From: Streptomyces sp. CB02058
GTDB lineage: Bacteria; Actinomycetota; Actinomycetes; Streptomycetales; Streptomycetaceae
Reading direction: 5' to 3'
Length of the DNA: 64,000 bases
Assembly: GCF_001905505.1 (NCBI RefSeq)
Contig: NZ_LIPG01000004.1
Location: 434,001 to 498,000 of the forward strand
A program made the position numbers and the translations under genes. Under the pieces are notes generated by a model. The model worked only from the letters and a program-made list of their open reading frames with translations. It did not search any database and was not told the origin of the DNA. Shown here in pieces: positions 32,025-40,627 of the stretch. Positions within the stretch are counted from its first letter, which is position 1. The number at the start of each line of letters is the position of its first letter.

Positions 32025-32840
32025 ATGTCCCGACCGGAGAACGATGCCCCCGCCCTGCGCATCGACACCAGCAGACCTCATCCCGCACGGATGTACGACT
32101 GGTTCCTCGGCGGCAAGGACAACTATCCGGTGGACGAGGCGATGGGCAGGCAGATGCTCCTCGTCGAACCCGGCGTCCCCGTCATGGCGAAGGTGAACCG
32201 CGCGTTCATGCACCGGGCCACCCGCTGGCTGACCGGCCAGGGCATCCGGCAGTTCCTCGACATCGGCACGGGCATACCCACCGAGCCCAACCTCCACCAG
32301 GTGGCGCAGCAGGAGGCGCCCTCCACCCGGGTCGTCTACTGCGACAACGACCCGATCGTGCTGGCCCACGCGGCAGCGCTGCTGAAGGGGACGCCGGAGG
32401 GTGCCATCGACTACGTACAGGCGGACGCGAGGGAGGTCGACTCCATCCTCGAACACGCGGGGAAGACGCTGGACTTCGACCAGCCCGTCGCGCTCTCACT
32501 GATCTCGCTGCTGCATTTCGTGAGCGACGAGGACGGCGCCTACGAGCTGGTGGACCGGCTGACCGATGTGCTGGCGCCGGGCAGCCACCTGGTGATCTCG
32601 CACCTCACCGCGGACTTCCATCCCGAGGAGGCACGCAAGGTCGACGAGCTGTACAAGGCCAACACGCTCACCCTGGCGCCCCGCACCCGCGACCAGTTCT
32701 CCCGCTTCTTCGACCGGCTCGACATCGTCGAGCCCGGCATCGTGGCGGCGGAGGCCTGGCACCCCGGCCTCGGTGAGCCCGTTCCCGGCCAGGACGACAT
32801 CGTCAGCGCCGGATACGTGGCCGTGGGCCGCAAGCCGTAA
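32025..32840 (+). CDS. PF04672-type S-adenosyl methyltransferase
   Basis: The 271-residue protein has the hallmarks of an actinomycete methyltransferase family (PF04672, formerly DUF574): RPHPARMYDWFLGGKDNYPV near the N terminus, SAM-site FLDIGTGIPTEPN, VVYCDNDPIVLAHAAALL, and ISLLHFVSDED. These families are abundant in Streptomyces and their substrates are unknown. The start ATG at 32025 follows AGGAGTCCGCC. Just upstream (31908-31916) is CGAAACTTT, most of the xylanase palindrome. Confidence 0.92.
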   Translation: MSRPENDAPALRIDTSRPHPARMYDWFLGGKDNYPVDEAMGRQMLLVEPGVPVMAKVNRAFMHRATRWLTGQGIRQFLDIGTGIPTEPNLHQVAQQEAPSTRVVYCDNDPIVLAHAAALLKGTPEGAIDYVQADAREVDSILEHAGKTLDFDQPVALSLISLLHFVSDEDGAYELVDRLTDVLAPGSHLVISHLTADFHPEEARKVDELYKANTLTLAPRTRDQFSRFFDRLDIVEPGIVAAEAWHPGLGEPVPGQDDIVSAGYVAVGRKP

Positions 32841-32867
32841 CCGCCCACCCGCACGAAGCGCCGTGCC

Positions 32868-32909
32868 ACCGGCCCGCCGCCCCGGCCCACCACCGGGTGG
32901 CGGGCCGGT
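32868..32909. terminator. Bidirectional hairpin between convergent genes
   Basis: ACCGGCCCGCC (32868-32878) and GGCGGGCCGGT (32899-32909) pair perfectly over 11 bp, with a smaller CCACC/GGGTGG pairing inside. It separates the methyltransferase and the DUF998 gene. Confidence 0.8.
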
Positions 32910-32926
32910 CGCGCACGGCCGTACGG

Positions 32927-33598
32927 TCACACCAGCCGTCCCTCGTCGTCGGCGTGCCGGAAGCACGAGACGACCACGACGAGCGGCCACAACGACTGGG
33001 CGAAGGTGATGACGCGCTCGGCGGCCCCGGCCGTGTCGAGGTAGAACAGGGCGAGCAGGAACCAGCCGCCCCCGATCCACATCAGCGCGGCGGCCGCCAC
33101 GGACGGCACGGGCCGCAGTCCCCAGGGCGCCGTCCTCGCGGCGCGCGGGTCCACCGGACGCGGTCCGCCGGGCAGTTCACGTGCCGGCGCGCTCCGGCGC
33201 ACGAAGGCGGCCCGTCGCACGGCGAGGACCGGCCACACCGCGAGCAGCGAGAAGCCCACGGCCACGACCACGCCGTGGGCGAACGAGCCACCACTGCTCG
33301 GGGCCGGGAACAGGGCCAGCAGCATCGCGGAGACTCCGCCGCCGGCCAGCGCCACCCGTCCGAACGCTGCGGCGGGTCGCAGCCCGCACGCGGTGACCAC
33401 GTGGCAGGCTCCCAGGGCGAGCAGGGCGGACGTCATCACCCAGTACCCGTCGGCGCCGTCGGCGGCGAGGATGCTGATCGTGGCCCTCGCGGGATCGTAA
33501 CCGGGCCCTTGGAGCTCCGCCGAGACGGCCCAGCCGCCGACGAGAAGGATCGGGGCACACACCGAGGAGAACAGGACCCACCAGGAGACAGACCGCAT
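32927..33598 (-). CDS. DUF998-family membrane protein
   Basis: The 223-residue protein has about six hydrophobic segments and the family signature LQGPGYDPARATISILAADG after the first helix. DUF998 proteins are integral membrane proteins of unknown function. ATG at 33598 (MRSVSWW) has no ribosome site, so a leaderless transcript or an upstream start is possible. The C terminus ends FRHADDEGRLV. It faces the methyltransferase across a shared terminator and is divergent from the DUF5133 gene. Confidence 0.8.
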   Translation of the reverse strand: MRSVSWWVLFSSVCAPILLVGGWAVSAELQGPGYDPARATISILAADGADGYWVMTSALLALGACHVVTACGLRPAAAFGRVALAGGGVSAMLLALFPAPSSGGSFAHGVVVAVGFSLLAVWPVLAVRRAAFVRRSAPARELPGGPRPVDPRAARTAPWGLRPVPSVAAAALMWIGGGWFLLALFYLDTAGAAERVITFAQSLWPLVVVVSCFRHADDEGRLV

Positions 33599-33798
33599 CG
33601 GTGAACGGTAGAACGCCCGGGCCGGTGTTCGACGGTGCACACGCAGGAGCGGGCGTACTCCGCCCGCGAGCGGGTAGGCGCGTGACGCCTGGTCACACAG
33701 TGGCGTGTGACCGCACCGATCGGCCGGGCCGGACGACGGCCCCGTGTCCCGGCGCGCCGCACCCGACGTGGATCCGAACAGAACGAGGGGAATCCGCT

Positions 33799-34098
33799 GT
33801 GCTGAAACCCGGTCCTCAGGACCTTCGAGTGGCCCTGGCCCGCTACGCCGACGCCCGTATCGAGGACGCGCGCCGCTCCACGGCCGCGACCGCCCGTGCG
33901 GCGGAGGACGCCGCCTACACCCTGTGCGTGATGACGGGCACCCAGGCCGTTCCGCAGGCCCTCGACGTCGCGGACGCCATGCTCGGCATGCGGACAGCGG
34001 TCTCCCCCGCCCTCCGCCGGACCGTCGGCAAGCAGCCGGGAGAGCGCTGTGCCGGCACGGGTGCTGACGGAGCCGCACCCCGCCTGCGTACCGTCTGA
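33799..34098 (+). CDS. DUF5133-family protein
   Basis: The 99-residue protein begins VLKPGPQDLRVALARYADAR and contains DAAYTLCVMTGTQAVPQALD, which resembles the conserved core of DUF5133 proteins of Streptomyces, of unknown function. The N-terminal half is helical and charged. GTG at 33799 follows GAGGGG by 8 nt. The last 25 residues are low complexity. It stands alone between the DUF998 gene and the importer operon. Confidence 0.75.
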   Translation: MLKPGPQDLRVALARYADARIEDARRSTAATARAAEDAAYTLCVMTGTQAVPQALDVADAMLGMRTAVSPALRRTVGKQPGERCAGTGADGAAPRLRTV

Positions 34099-34127
34099 CC
34101 GACCGTCACCGACAGGCGCCGTGCCGG

Positions 34128-34844
34128 TCAGACGAACTGCTGGGCCACCAGCACCGCCGCACCCGCGACCGCCAGCACCGTGGCGACCGTGCGGGTGCGG
34201 CGTACGTCGAGCCTGCGGGTGAACGGCCGGGAGAGGAGCACCCCGGCGACGGCGGCGGGGGTGAGCAGCAGGGCGCCCCACAGGGCATGCGCCCCGACCG
34301 TCCCGGCGGCGGTCAGCGCGGCCAGGCTCATGAGGGAGCCCACGAGGAAGAACGCGCTCATCGTGGCGCGCAGTTCCGGACCGCGCAGGCGCTGCCACAC
34401 CATCGCCATGGGCGGACCGCCGATGGACGTCGCCGTGCCCATCACTCCTGAGGCCATGCCGGCCAGGACCACGGCGGACCGCCGCTGCCTCGGGACGAAG
34501 CCGGCCATGCTCACCGCGACCCCGGCGAGGACCACCGCGGCGATGAGCAGGGCGAGGTACCGGGAGGGGAGGGCGACGACGAGAAGCGTGCCCGCGAGCA
34601 CCCCCGGTATCCGCCCGGCGAGGGCCCATCCGCAGCCGCGCAGATCTGCTCGGCCGCGTTCCCGTACGAGCACCGAGGCCGTCACCCCTCCGGCGAGCAG
34701 CAGGACGGCGACCGGTGCCAGCTCCGGGTCCACGAGCGCGAAGACCGGTGCGGCGATCATGCCGAGGCCGAAGCCGATGGAGACCTGGAGCAGCGCGCCG
34801 ATCCCCACGGTGACGCAGAGCAGGGCGAACTCCGGACCGTTCAC
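34128..34844 (-). CDS. TauE/SafE (TSUP) family permease
   Basis: The 238-residue protein has about seven or eight hydrophobic segments and the two glycine-rich family motifs: GALLQVSIGFGLGMIAAPVF near the N terminus and GMASGVMGTATSIGGPPMAM in the middle. TSUP proteins move small organic anions such as sulfoacetate, sulfite or 2-carbon acids. GTG at 34844 overlaps the stop of the upstream ATPase in GTGA, so it belongs to the importer operon, an uncommon addition that hints at efflux or exchange of an anionic product. Confidence 0.88.
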   Translation of the reverse strand: MNGPEFALLCVTVGIGALLQVSIGFGLGMIAAPVFALVDPELAPVAVLLLAGGVTASVLVRERGRADLRGCGWALAGRIPGVLAGTLLVVALPSRYLALLIAAVVLAGVAVSMAGFVPRQRRSAVVLAGMASGVMGTATSIGGPPMAMVWQRLRGPELRATMSAFFLVGSLMSLAALTAAGTVGAHALWGALLLTPAAVAGVLLSRPFTRRLDVRRTRTVATVLAVAGAAVLVAQQFV

Positions 34845-35890
34845 GCCCACGCGGCGCCTTCCTCCAGGGGGAAGTGGCACAGTGCCGTGTGCGGTTCGGC
34901 CGGATGCTCCGTCTCCCTGACGACGACCGGTGGCTCCTGGACCGCGCACCGGTCCTCGGCACGCGGGCAGCGGGTGCGGAAGCGGCATCCGGAGGGGATG
35001 TCGAAGGGTGAGGGGATCTCCCCCTTCAGCTGGATCTCCTGTCGGGCGTCGCGGGCGGGCCTCAGGGACGGGGCCGCCGACATCAGTGCCGCGGTGTACG
35101 GGTGCTGGGGACGTTCGAAGACGCTTTCCGTGTCCCCCTGTTCGATGACCTTGCCGAGGTACATCACGGTGACCCGGTCGGAGATGTAGCGCACCACGGA
35201 GAGGTCGTGGGAGATGAACACATAGGTGACGCCGAGGCGGGTGCGCAGCTCCGAGAGGACGTTCAGGACCTGGGCCTGCACCGACAGGTCGAGGGCGGAG
35301 ACGGGCTCGTCGCAGACGATGAGGTCGGGGTCGAGGGCCAGCGCGCGTGCGATACCGATGCGCTGGCGCTGCCCCCCGGAGAACTCGGCGGGGAAGCGGT
35401 GGGCGTCGCTGTCCCGGAGCCCCACCAGGGACAGCAGTTCAAGGATCCGCTTCTCCCGGGCCCTGGCACCCGGTACGACGTCGCGGTGGGTCCTCCAGGG
35501 CTCGCCGATCAGGTCGGCGGCCGACATGCGCGCGTTGAGCGAGGCGAACGGGTCCTGGAAGACCATCTGGACGCGGCGGCGCCAGGCCAGCAGTTCCTTG
35601 CCGCGCAGGGCGAAGGGGTCGGTCCCGTCGAACCGCACGGTGCCCGTGTCCGGGCGCTCCAGTCCGAGCAGCACCCGGGCCAGGGTGGATTTTCCGCAGC
35701 CCGACTCGCCGACGAGCCCGAGTGTCTGCCCCCGGCCGACCTGGATGTCCACACCGTCCAGAGCGGTCAGCCGGCTCCGGGCGCTGCCGAAGGTCTTGGT
35801 GACTCCCCGGACCTCCAGCAGCGGGGGGTTCTGCAGAAGACCTGCCGCGTCCGGCCCTGGCGTGGCGGTGATGGCACGGGACTCAGACAC
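34841..35890 (-). CDS. Oligopeptide-type ABC importer ATPase (OppF/DppF-like)
   Basis: The 349-residue ATPase has Walker A GESGCGKST, Q-loop VFQDPFASLNARM, signature FSGGQRQRIGIARAL, Walker B LIVCDEPVSALD and H-loop FISHDLSV, followed by the peptide-importer C-terminal extension with cysteine motif CRFRTRCPRAEDRC that can bind an iron-sulfur cluster. GTG at 35890 overlaps the 3' end of the preceding ATPase gene by 8 nt. It works with the OppD-like subunit to power uptake. Confidence 0.93.
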   Translation of the reverse strand: MSESRAITATPGPDAAGLLQNPPLLEVRGVTKTFGSARSRLTALDGVDIQVGRGQTLGLVGESGCGKSTLARVLLGLERPDTGTVRFDGTDPFALRGKELLAWRRRVQMVFQDPFASLNARMSAADLIGEPWRTHRDVVPGARAREKRILELLSLVGLRDSDAHRFPAEFSGGQRQRIGIARALALDPDLIVCDEPVSALDLSVQAQVLNVLSELRTRLGVTYVFISHDLSVVRYISDRVTVMYLGKVIEQGDTESVFERPQHPYTAALMSAAPSLRPARDARQEIQLKGEIPSPFDIPSGCRFRTRCPRAEDRCAVQEPPVVVRETEHPAEPHTALCHFPLEEGAAWA

Positions 35891-36896
35891 GTGCGAGCTC
35901 CTCGGAGAAGTGACAGGCGGCCGAACGGCCGTCGCCCGCGGCACGCAGCGACGGCCGTTCCTGGACACAGCGCTCCCGCACCGACGGGCAACGGGCCTGG
36001 AAGACGCAGCCGGACGGCACCGCGCTCAGCTCGGGCGGGCTGCCCGGGACGGCGGGCAGCGGGCGCCCGCGCACGCTGTCCTCCGGTACGGAGTCGAGGA
36101 GCCCACGGGTGTAGGGGTGGCGGGGAGCGGAGAAGACCTCGTGCACCGGTCCGTTCTCCACGACCGTGCCCGCGTACATCACGACCACGTCGTCGGCGCG
36201 CTGGGCGACCACGGCCAGGTCGTGGGTGATCAGCACGACGGCCATGTCCCGCTCGTCCTGGAGGTCCCGCAGCAGCCGCATGATCTGCGCCTGCACGGTC
36301 ACGTCGAGGGCGGTGGTCGGTTCGTCGGCGATGAGCACGTCGGGGGCGAGCGCCACGGCCATCGCGATCAGCAGCCGCTGGCGCATGCCGCCGGAGAACT
36401 GGTGGGGGTAGGACCGGGCCCGCTGCCTCGGTTCGGGTATGCCCACCCGCGTCATCAGCTCGACGGCCTTCTCGTGGGCCTGGCGCCGGGAGAGTCCGTG
36501 ATGGATGCGGAAGGGTTCACCGATCTGTCTGCCGACCGGCTGCACCGGGTTGAGGGCGGTCAGGGCGTCCTGGAAGACGATCGACAGGACGGGACCGGCC
36601 AGCTTGCGGCGCTGTGCCGGACTCATGCGGAGGGTGTCCTCGCCCCTGACCCGGACGGCGCCGCCGGTCACCGAGGCCGCGGGGTCCAGCAGCCCGACGA
36701 CGGACAGGGCGGTCATCGACTTGCCGCAGCCGGACTCGCCGAGGATGGCCAGGGTGCGTCCGTGACGGACGCTGAAGCTGACACCGTCGACGGCGCGCAC
36801 CGTCCCGGTGGGCGTGGCCAGGTCCACGCGGAGTCCCTCGACGGCGAGCGCCGGGGTGTCCGTGCCGGACGGGGAAGGACGGGTGGTGGTCGTCAC
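35883..36896 (-). CDS. Oligopeptide-type ABC importer ATPase (OppD/DppD-like)
   Basis: The 337-residue ATPase has Walker A GESGCGKSM, Q-loop VFQDALTALNPVQPVG, signature FSGGMRQRLLIAMAL-like sequence (FSGGMRQRLLIAMAVAL), Walker B VLIADEPTTALD, H-loop LITHDLAV and the C-terminal cysteine segment CVFQARCPSVRERC. GTG at 36896 overlaps the permease stop in GTGA. Part of the five-gene importer with an added TSUP permease. Confidence 0.93.
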   Translation of the reverse strand: MTTTTRPSPSGTDTPALAVEGLRVDLATPTGTVRAVDGVSFSVRHGRTLAILGESGCGKSMTALSVVGLLDPAASVTGGAVRVRGEDTLRMSPAQRRKLAGPVLSIVFQDALTALNPVQPVGRQIGEPFRIHHGLSRRQAHEKAVELMTRVGIPEPRQRARSYPHQFSGGMRQRLLIAMAVALAPDVLIADEPTTALDVTVQAQIMRLLRDLQDERDMAVVLITHDLAVVAQRADDVVVMYAGTVVENGPVHEVFSAPRHPYTRGLLDSVPEDSVRGRPLPAVPGSPPELSAVPSGCVFQARCPSVRERCVQERPSLRAAGDGRSAACHFSEELARV

Positions 36897-37870
36897 GGGA
36901 TCATCTCCGGAGGTACGGGGGCCGAGGCGGTCCGGCGCTTCTTGGGCAGCGTCAGGCGCCAGCGCTGCGCGGGATCGGTGGCGATACGGGCCCAGGCGGC
37001 GAGGACCGTGGCGGACACCGTGGTCAGCACGATGGCCAGCCCCGGCAGCACGGTGATCCACCACGAGGTCTGGAGGTACTGCCGCCCCTGGGCGACCATC
37101 AGGCCCCAGCTCACGTCCGGCGGCTGGATCCCGATGCCCAGGAAGCTCAGCGACGACTCGGTGAGCATCACGAAGCAGAAGTCGAGGGTGGCGACCGTCA
37201 GCAGGGTGGGCAGGGCGACCGGCAGGATGTGCCGGTAGATGATCATCCGGCCGGCCGTGCCGAAGGTCCGGGCCGCGTCGACGAACAGCCGGCTCCGCAG
37301 CTCAGCGGCCTCCGCGCGGGCGGTCCGCAGATACACCGGGACACGCGTCACGGCCAGGATCAGCACGAGGTTCAGCGCGCTGGGCGAGAAGACGTACAGC
37401 ACGACCACCGCGATCAGGAGCGAGGGGAAGCTGAGGATCACGTCGGCGATCCGCATGGCCACGCTCTCGCGGCGGCCACCGTGGTAGCCGGCCCACAGGC
37501 CCAGCGCCGAACCGATCACCAGCGAGCAGAGCACGGCCGGGACCGCCACGGAGAGCGTCGTGGCGGCCGCCTCGATCAGCCGGGCCACCATGCTGCGCCC
37601 CAGGACGTCGGTGCCGAGGAGCCCGTACACCCCGTCGTCCAGGGACGGTGGCCGCAGGGAGGCGCCGAGGTCCTGCCGCTGCGCGCGGTCGCCGATGAAC
37701 AGCCCGCCGAAGAGGGCCAGGAGGGCGACCACGGCGAGGATCACCGCGCCGACGGCCGCGGCCCGGTCCCGGCCGAGCATCCGCCAGCGGCTCGGCCGCA
37801 CCGTGCGGGCGGGCGCGTCCTCGTCCGCGGTGGGGGCGCCGTCTCGGGTCATGGTGCTTCCTTCGCTCAT
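36893..37870 (-). CDS. ABC importer permease (OppC/DppC-like)
   Basis: The 325-residue protein has a cytoplasmic N-terminal extension, a first helix (AVGAVILAVVALLALFGGLF), an extracytoplasmic loop with LLGTDVLGRSMVARLI, and the binding-protein-dependent permease core with the EAA loop (ARTFGTAGRMIIYRHILPVA) that contacts the ATPases. ATG at 37870 overlaps the OppB stop in ATGA. Confidence 0.93.
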   Translation of the reverse strand: MSEGSTMTRDGAPTADEDAPARTVRPSRWRMLGRDRAAAVGAVILAVVALLALFGGLFIGDRAQRQDLGASLRPPSLDDGVYGLLGTDVLGRSMVARLIEAAATTLSVAVPAVLCSLVIGSALGLWAGYHGGRRESVAMRIADVILSFPSLLIAVVVLYVFSPSALNLVLILAVTRVPVYLRTARAEAAELRSRLFVDAARTFGTAGRMIIYRHILPVALPTLLTVATLDFCFVMLTESSLSFLGIGIQPPDVSWGLMVAQGRQYLQTSWWITVLPGLAIVLTTVSATVLAAWARIATDPAQRWRLTLPKKRRTASAPVPPEMIP

Positions 37871-38796
37871 GCCGGAACCGCCTGACGCACTCGGGGGTCG
37901 GTCAGCGCGTGGCAGACGTCGACGAGGATGTTCAGCGCGAAGATCGTCACGGCGGTCATGAGGACGGCCGCCTGGAGGACCGCGAAGTCGCGCTGGAGGA
38001 TGGAGTCGATCATCAGCTTGCCGATGCCCGGCCAGCCGAAGATCGTCTCGACGATCACCGCGCCGTTGACCAGACCCACCGTCAGGTCGCCCGCCACGGT
38101 CAGCACCGGTGTGACGGCGTTGCGCAGGGCGTGGCCGAAGACCACCCGCCGGGGCGAGGCGCCCTTGCTCCGGGCGACCTTCACATAGGGCGCGGAGAGC
38201 GCGGTGACCATGCTGCCGCGGACCACCTGCACCAGCACGCCGAAGGGACGGATCAGCAGGGTCGCGATGGGCAGCACCCAGATCTCGGGGCCCCCGATCG
38301 TGCCCGAGGTCGGCAGCACCCCGAGGCTCACCCCGAGGACCAGCACGCCCATGATGGCGAACCAGAAGTCGGGGATGCTCGCGGCCGTCATGGACAGCAG
38401 GCTGGCGATCCTGTCGATCAGGGAGTTGGGCCGGTACGCGGCGAGGCTGCCGACCACCAGCGCTCCGGTGATCGCCAGCAGCATGGTCACACCGGCGAGT
38501 TGCAGGGTGACGGGGAAGGCGTCGATCACCATGGAGCCGGCGGACTGTCCGGTCCGCAGCGACGTGCCGAAGTCGAATCGCACGGCGTCGACGAGGTAGT
38601 TCCACAACTGCGCCGGGATCGAGAGGTCGAAGCCCTGCGCGGCGGAGAACTCCGCGCGCTGCTCGGCCGTGGCGCTCAGCGGGAGGTAGAGGTCGACGGG
38701 GTTGCCGGTCATCCGGGCCAGGAGGAACACGCCGAGGACGACGCAGACCAGGGGGACGGCACTGGAGAGTACGCGCTTGCGCAGAAACGTGATCAT
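37867..38796 (-). CDS. ABC importer permease (OppB/DppB-like)
   Basis: The 309-residue protein opens MITFLRKRVLSSAVPLVCVV, with the typical first helix and loop (FDFGTSLRTGQS), six membrane segments and the EAA loop (VKVARSKGASPRRVVFGHAL). ATG at 38796 lies 1 nt after the binding-protein stop codon, so the two are tightly coupled. Confidence 0.93.
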   Translation of the reverse strand: MITFLRKRVLSSAVPLVCVVLGVFLLARMTGNPVDLYLPLSATAEQRAEFSAAQGFDLSIPAQLWNYLVDAVRFDFGTSLRTGQSAGSMVIDAFPVTLQLAGVTMLLAITGALVVGSLAAYRPNSLIDRIASLLSMTAASIPDFWFAIMGVLVLGVSLGVLPTSGTIGGPEIWVLPIATLLIRPFGVLVQVVRGSMVTALSAPYVKVARSKGASPRRVVFGHALRNAVTPVLTVAGDLTVGLVNGAVIVETIFGWPGIGKLMIDSILQRDFAVLQAAVLMTAVTIFALNILVDVCHALTDPRVRQAVPA

Positions 38797-38797
38797 G

Positions 38798-40390
38798 TCA
38801 GTGCTTCGCCCCCTCGGCCGGGCCGACCTCGGCCAGCCGCAGTTCGTCCCCGGTGGCGGAGTTCGGCTCGTACCGGATCGACGGCGACAGGCCCAGCAGT
38901 CCGCTCATATGGGCGATGTGGGTGTACTGGACGACGGATGCGTTCTGCTGCGCGAGCAGTCCCGCGTAGGCCTTCTGCCGCTTCTCCCCGGAGAGGCCGG
39001 CCGCCTCCGCGATGCGCCGGTCGAGGGCCTTCGTGCCGAAGGTGGACTGGGGGCCGTCGCTCAGCAGGTACTGACTGGTGGTGAAGTCCGCGTCGCCCGC
39101 CTGGTTGCCGTGCATGATCAGCAGGGCGATGGGGCCGACGTCCTCGGGCAGCGGGCGGAGCTGGTACTGGAGATGGGTGGCGGTGTCGGCCATGCGCACC
39201 CGTACGTTCAGCCCGATCCGCTCCATCTGGTACTGGAGCGCCTCCGCGGTCTCCGACACCCCCGAGAACATGCCGTTGCGGGCGACCAGGGTGATCTGCC
39301 TGCCGGTGGGCACGCCGTCGGCCGAGGCCTCCTCGACCAGGGCGCGGGCCTTCGCCACGTCCTGCCGGGTGGGTTCGATCGCGTCGCTGTGCCCCACCAC
39401 TCCGGGCGGGACCAGCTGGCCGGCCGGTTCGGCCAGACCGCCGAGCAGGGCGTCGATGATGCCCTGGCGGTCCACGGCCAGGTCGATGGCCCGGCGTACC
39501 CTCAGGTCGTCGAGCGGTGCCTCGCGGCCGTCCAGCCGCAGGGCGGTCGTCTCGTTGTTGGGGTAGGCGGCCGTCGTGTCCTTCTCCGCCTCCATCGGGT
39601 CCAGCGCCACGGCGATCTCCGCCTCACGCTTGTCGATCATGGCGGCGCGGACACTGGCATCGCTGCGCCAGACGTACCGGGCCCGGGCGAAGGGCGGTTC
39701 CTCGCCCCAGTAGTCGCCGAAGCGGCTGAGGGAGATCGCCGCTCCGGGCTGCCAGGAGCGCACCGCGTAGGGGCCGGTGCCGACCGGGATGCGCACCTTG
39801 GCGTCCGCGTCGGTCGTGCGCGGCACGATCTCCACGAAGCTCAGGCGCAGCGGGAGGATGGGGTCGGGTTTCTCGGTGGTGACGGTCAGTTCGTCGTCGT
39901 TCACCGCTTCCACCTCGAGATCGTCGTTGCCGAAGACATAGCCCTCGACATTGCAGGCGAGGTCGGAGTTGACCGCCCGGTCGATGGAGAAGGCGGCGTC
40001 CTCGGCGGTGAAGGGCGCGCCGTTCTGGAAGGTCACCCCGGAACGGATGCCGAAGGTCCAGGTGCGGTCCCCGGTCCGCTTCCAGCCGGTCGCGAGCAGG
40101 GGGTTCAACTCGCCGGACGTGGGATCTCGTTCGACCAGGGGTTCGGTGATGTTGGACCGGACGACCACGCCGGTGCCGGTCAGTGATGCCTCGCAGGGTT
40201 CCAGGGTGGGCGGTTCCTGGGTGAGCACCACCCGCAGGGTGCTGCCGTCGGCCCGGCCGGTCTCGCCGGCGGCGCTGTTCGCCACGGCGCATCCGCTGGA
40301 CATCAGCACGGCGCCCGCCAGCAGTGTCGCTGTCAGCTTGCGGGGCTTCCTGGGTGCGGCGCGCTGGGCGGGGGGAACGAAGGACTTCAT
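38798..40390 (-). CDS. ABC importer substrate-binding lipoprotein (family 5)
   Basis: The 530-residue protein has a basic N terminus, a hydrophobic segment and a lipobox-like LMSSGC (cysteine near residue 36; Ser at -3 is atypical), then a family-5 solute-binding fold (LEPCEASLTGTGVVVRSNIT, WTFGIRSGVTFQNGAPFTAE, VRRAIDLAVDRQGIIDALLG). Family-5 proteins bind peptides, nickel or oligosaccharides; given the neighbouring sugar-acid enzymes, a non-peptide ligand is possible. ATG at 40390 is the best start; the frame is open further upstream. It heads the leftward operon and is divergent from a hydroxyacid dehydrogenase. Confidence 0.9.
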   Translation of the reverse strand: MKSFVPPAQRAAPRKPRKLTATLLAGAVLMSSGCAVANSAAGETGRADGSTLRVVLTQEPPTLEPCEASLTGTGVVVRSNITEPLVERDPTSGELNPLLATGWKRTGDRTWTFGIRSGVTFQNGAPFTAEDAAFSIDRAVNSDLACNVEGYVFGNDDLEVEAVNDDELTVTTEKPDPILPLRLSFVEIVPRTTDADAKVRIPVGTGPYAVRSWQPGAAISLSRFGDYWGEEPPFARARYVWRSDASVRAAMIDKREAEIAVALDPMEAEKDTTAAYPNNETTALRLDGREAPLDDLRVRRAIDLAVDRQGIIDALLGGLAEPAGQLVPPGVVGHSDAIEPTRQDVAKARALVEEASADGVPTGRQITLVARNGMFSGVSETAEALQYQMERIGLNVRVRMADTATHLQYQLRPLPEDVGPIALLIMHGNQAGDADFTTSQYLLSDGPQSTFGTKALDRRIAEAAGLSGEKRQKAYAGLLAQQNASVVQYTHIAHMSGLLGLSPSIRYEPNSATGDELRLAEVGPAEGAKH

Positions 40391-40462
40391 CGTCACATGT
40401 CTCCGGGGAATCGCTGATGTGTCGCGTTCCGAGGTCTGGGGTATGAGGGCGACCACCACAAG

Positions 40463-40472
40463 CTGTCTACAG
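40463..40472. promoter_or_regulatory. CTGTCTACAG site, copy 1 of a shared motif
   Basis: CTGT-CT-ACAG is a near-palindrome in the 237-bp region between the binding-protein gene and the first dehydrogenase. The 9-mer CTGTCTACA recurs at 41643 upstream of the dehydratase. The shape is reminiscent of GntR-family operators. Confidence 0.5.
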
Positions 40473-40627
40473 TTACGCACTCCGTCCGTATCCGTGAACG
40501 CGAAGCTAATCCGGCGCCGGAGCAGCGTCAAGACATGCGGAAGGTCGGACTCCCGCACCGGACGGGGAGCGGACGCCGCCGGGCGTCTCACATTCCCGGA
40601 ACATTCGACGAAGACTGGAGCACCACC

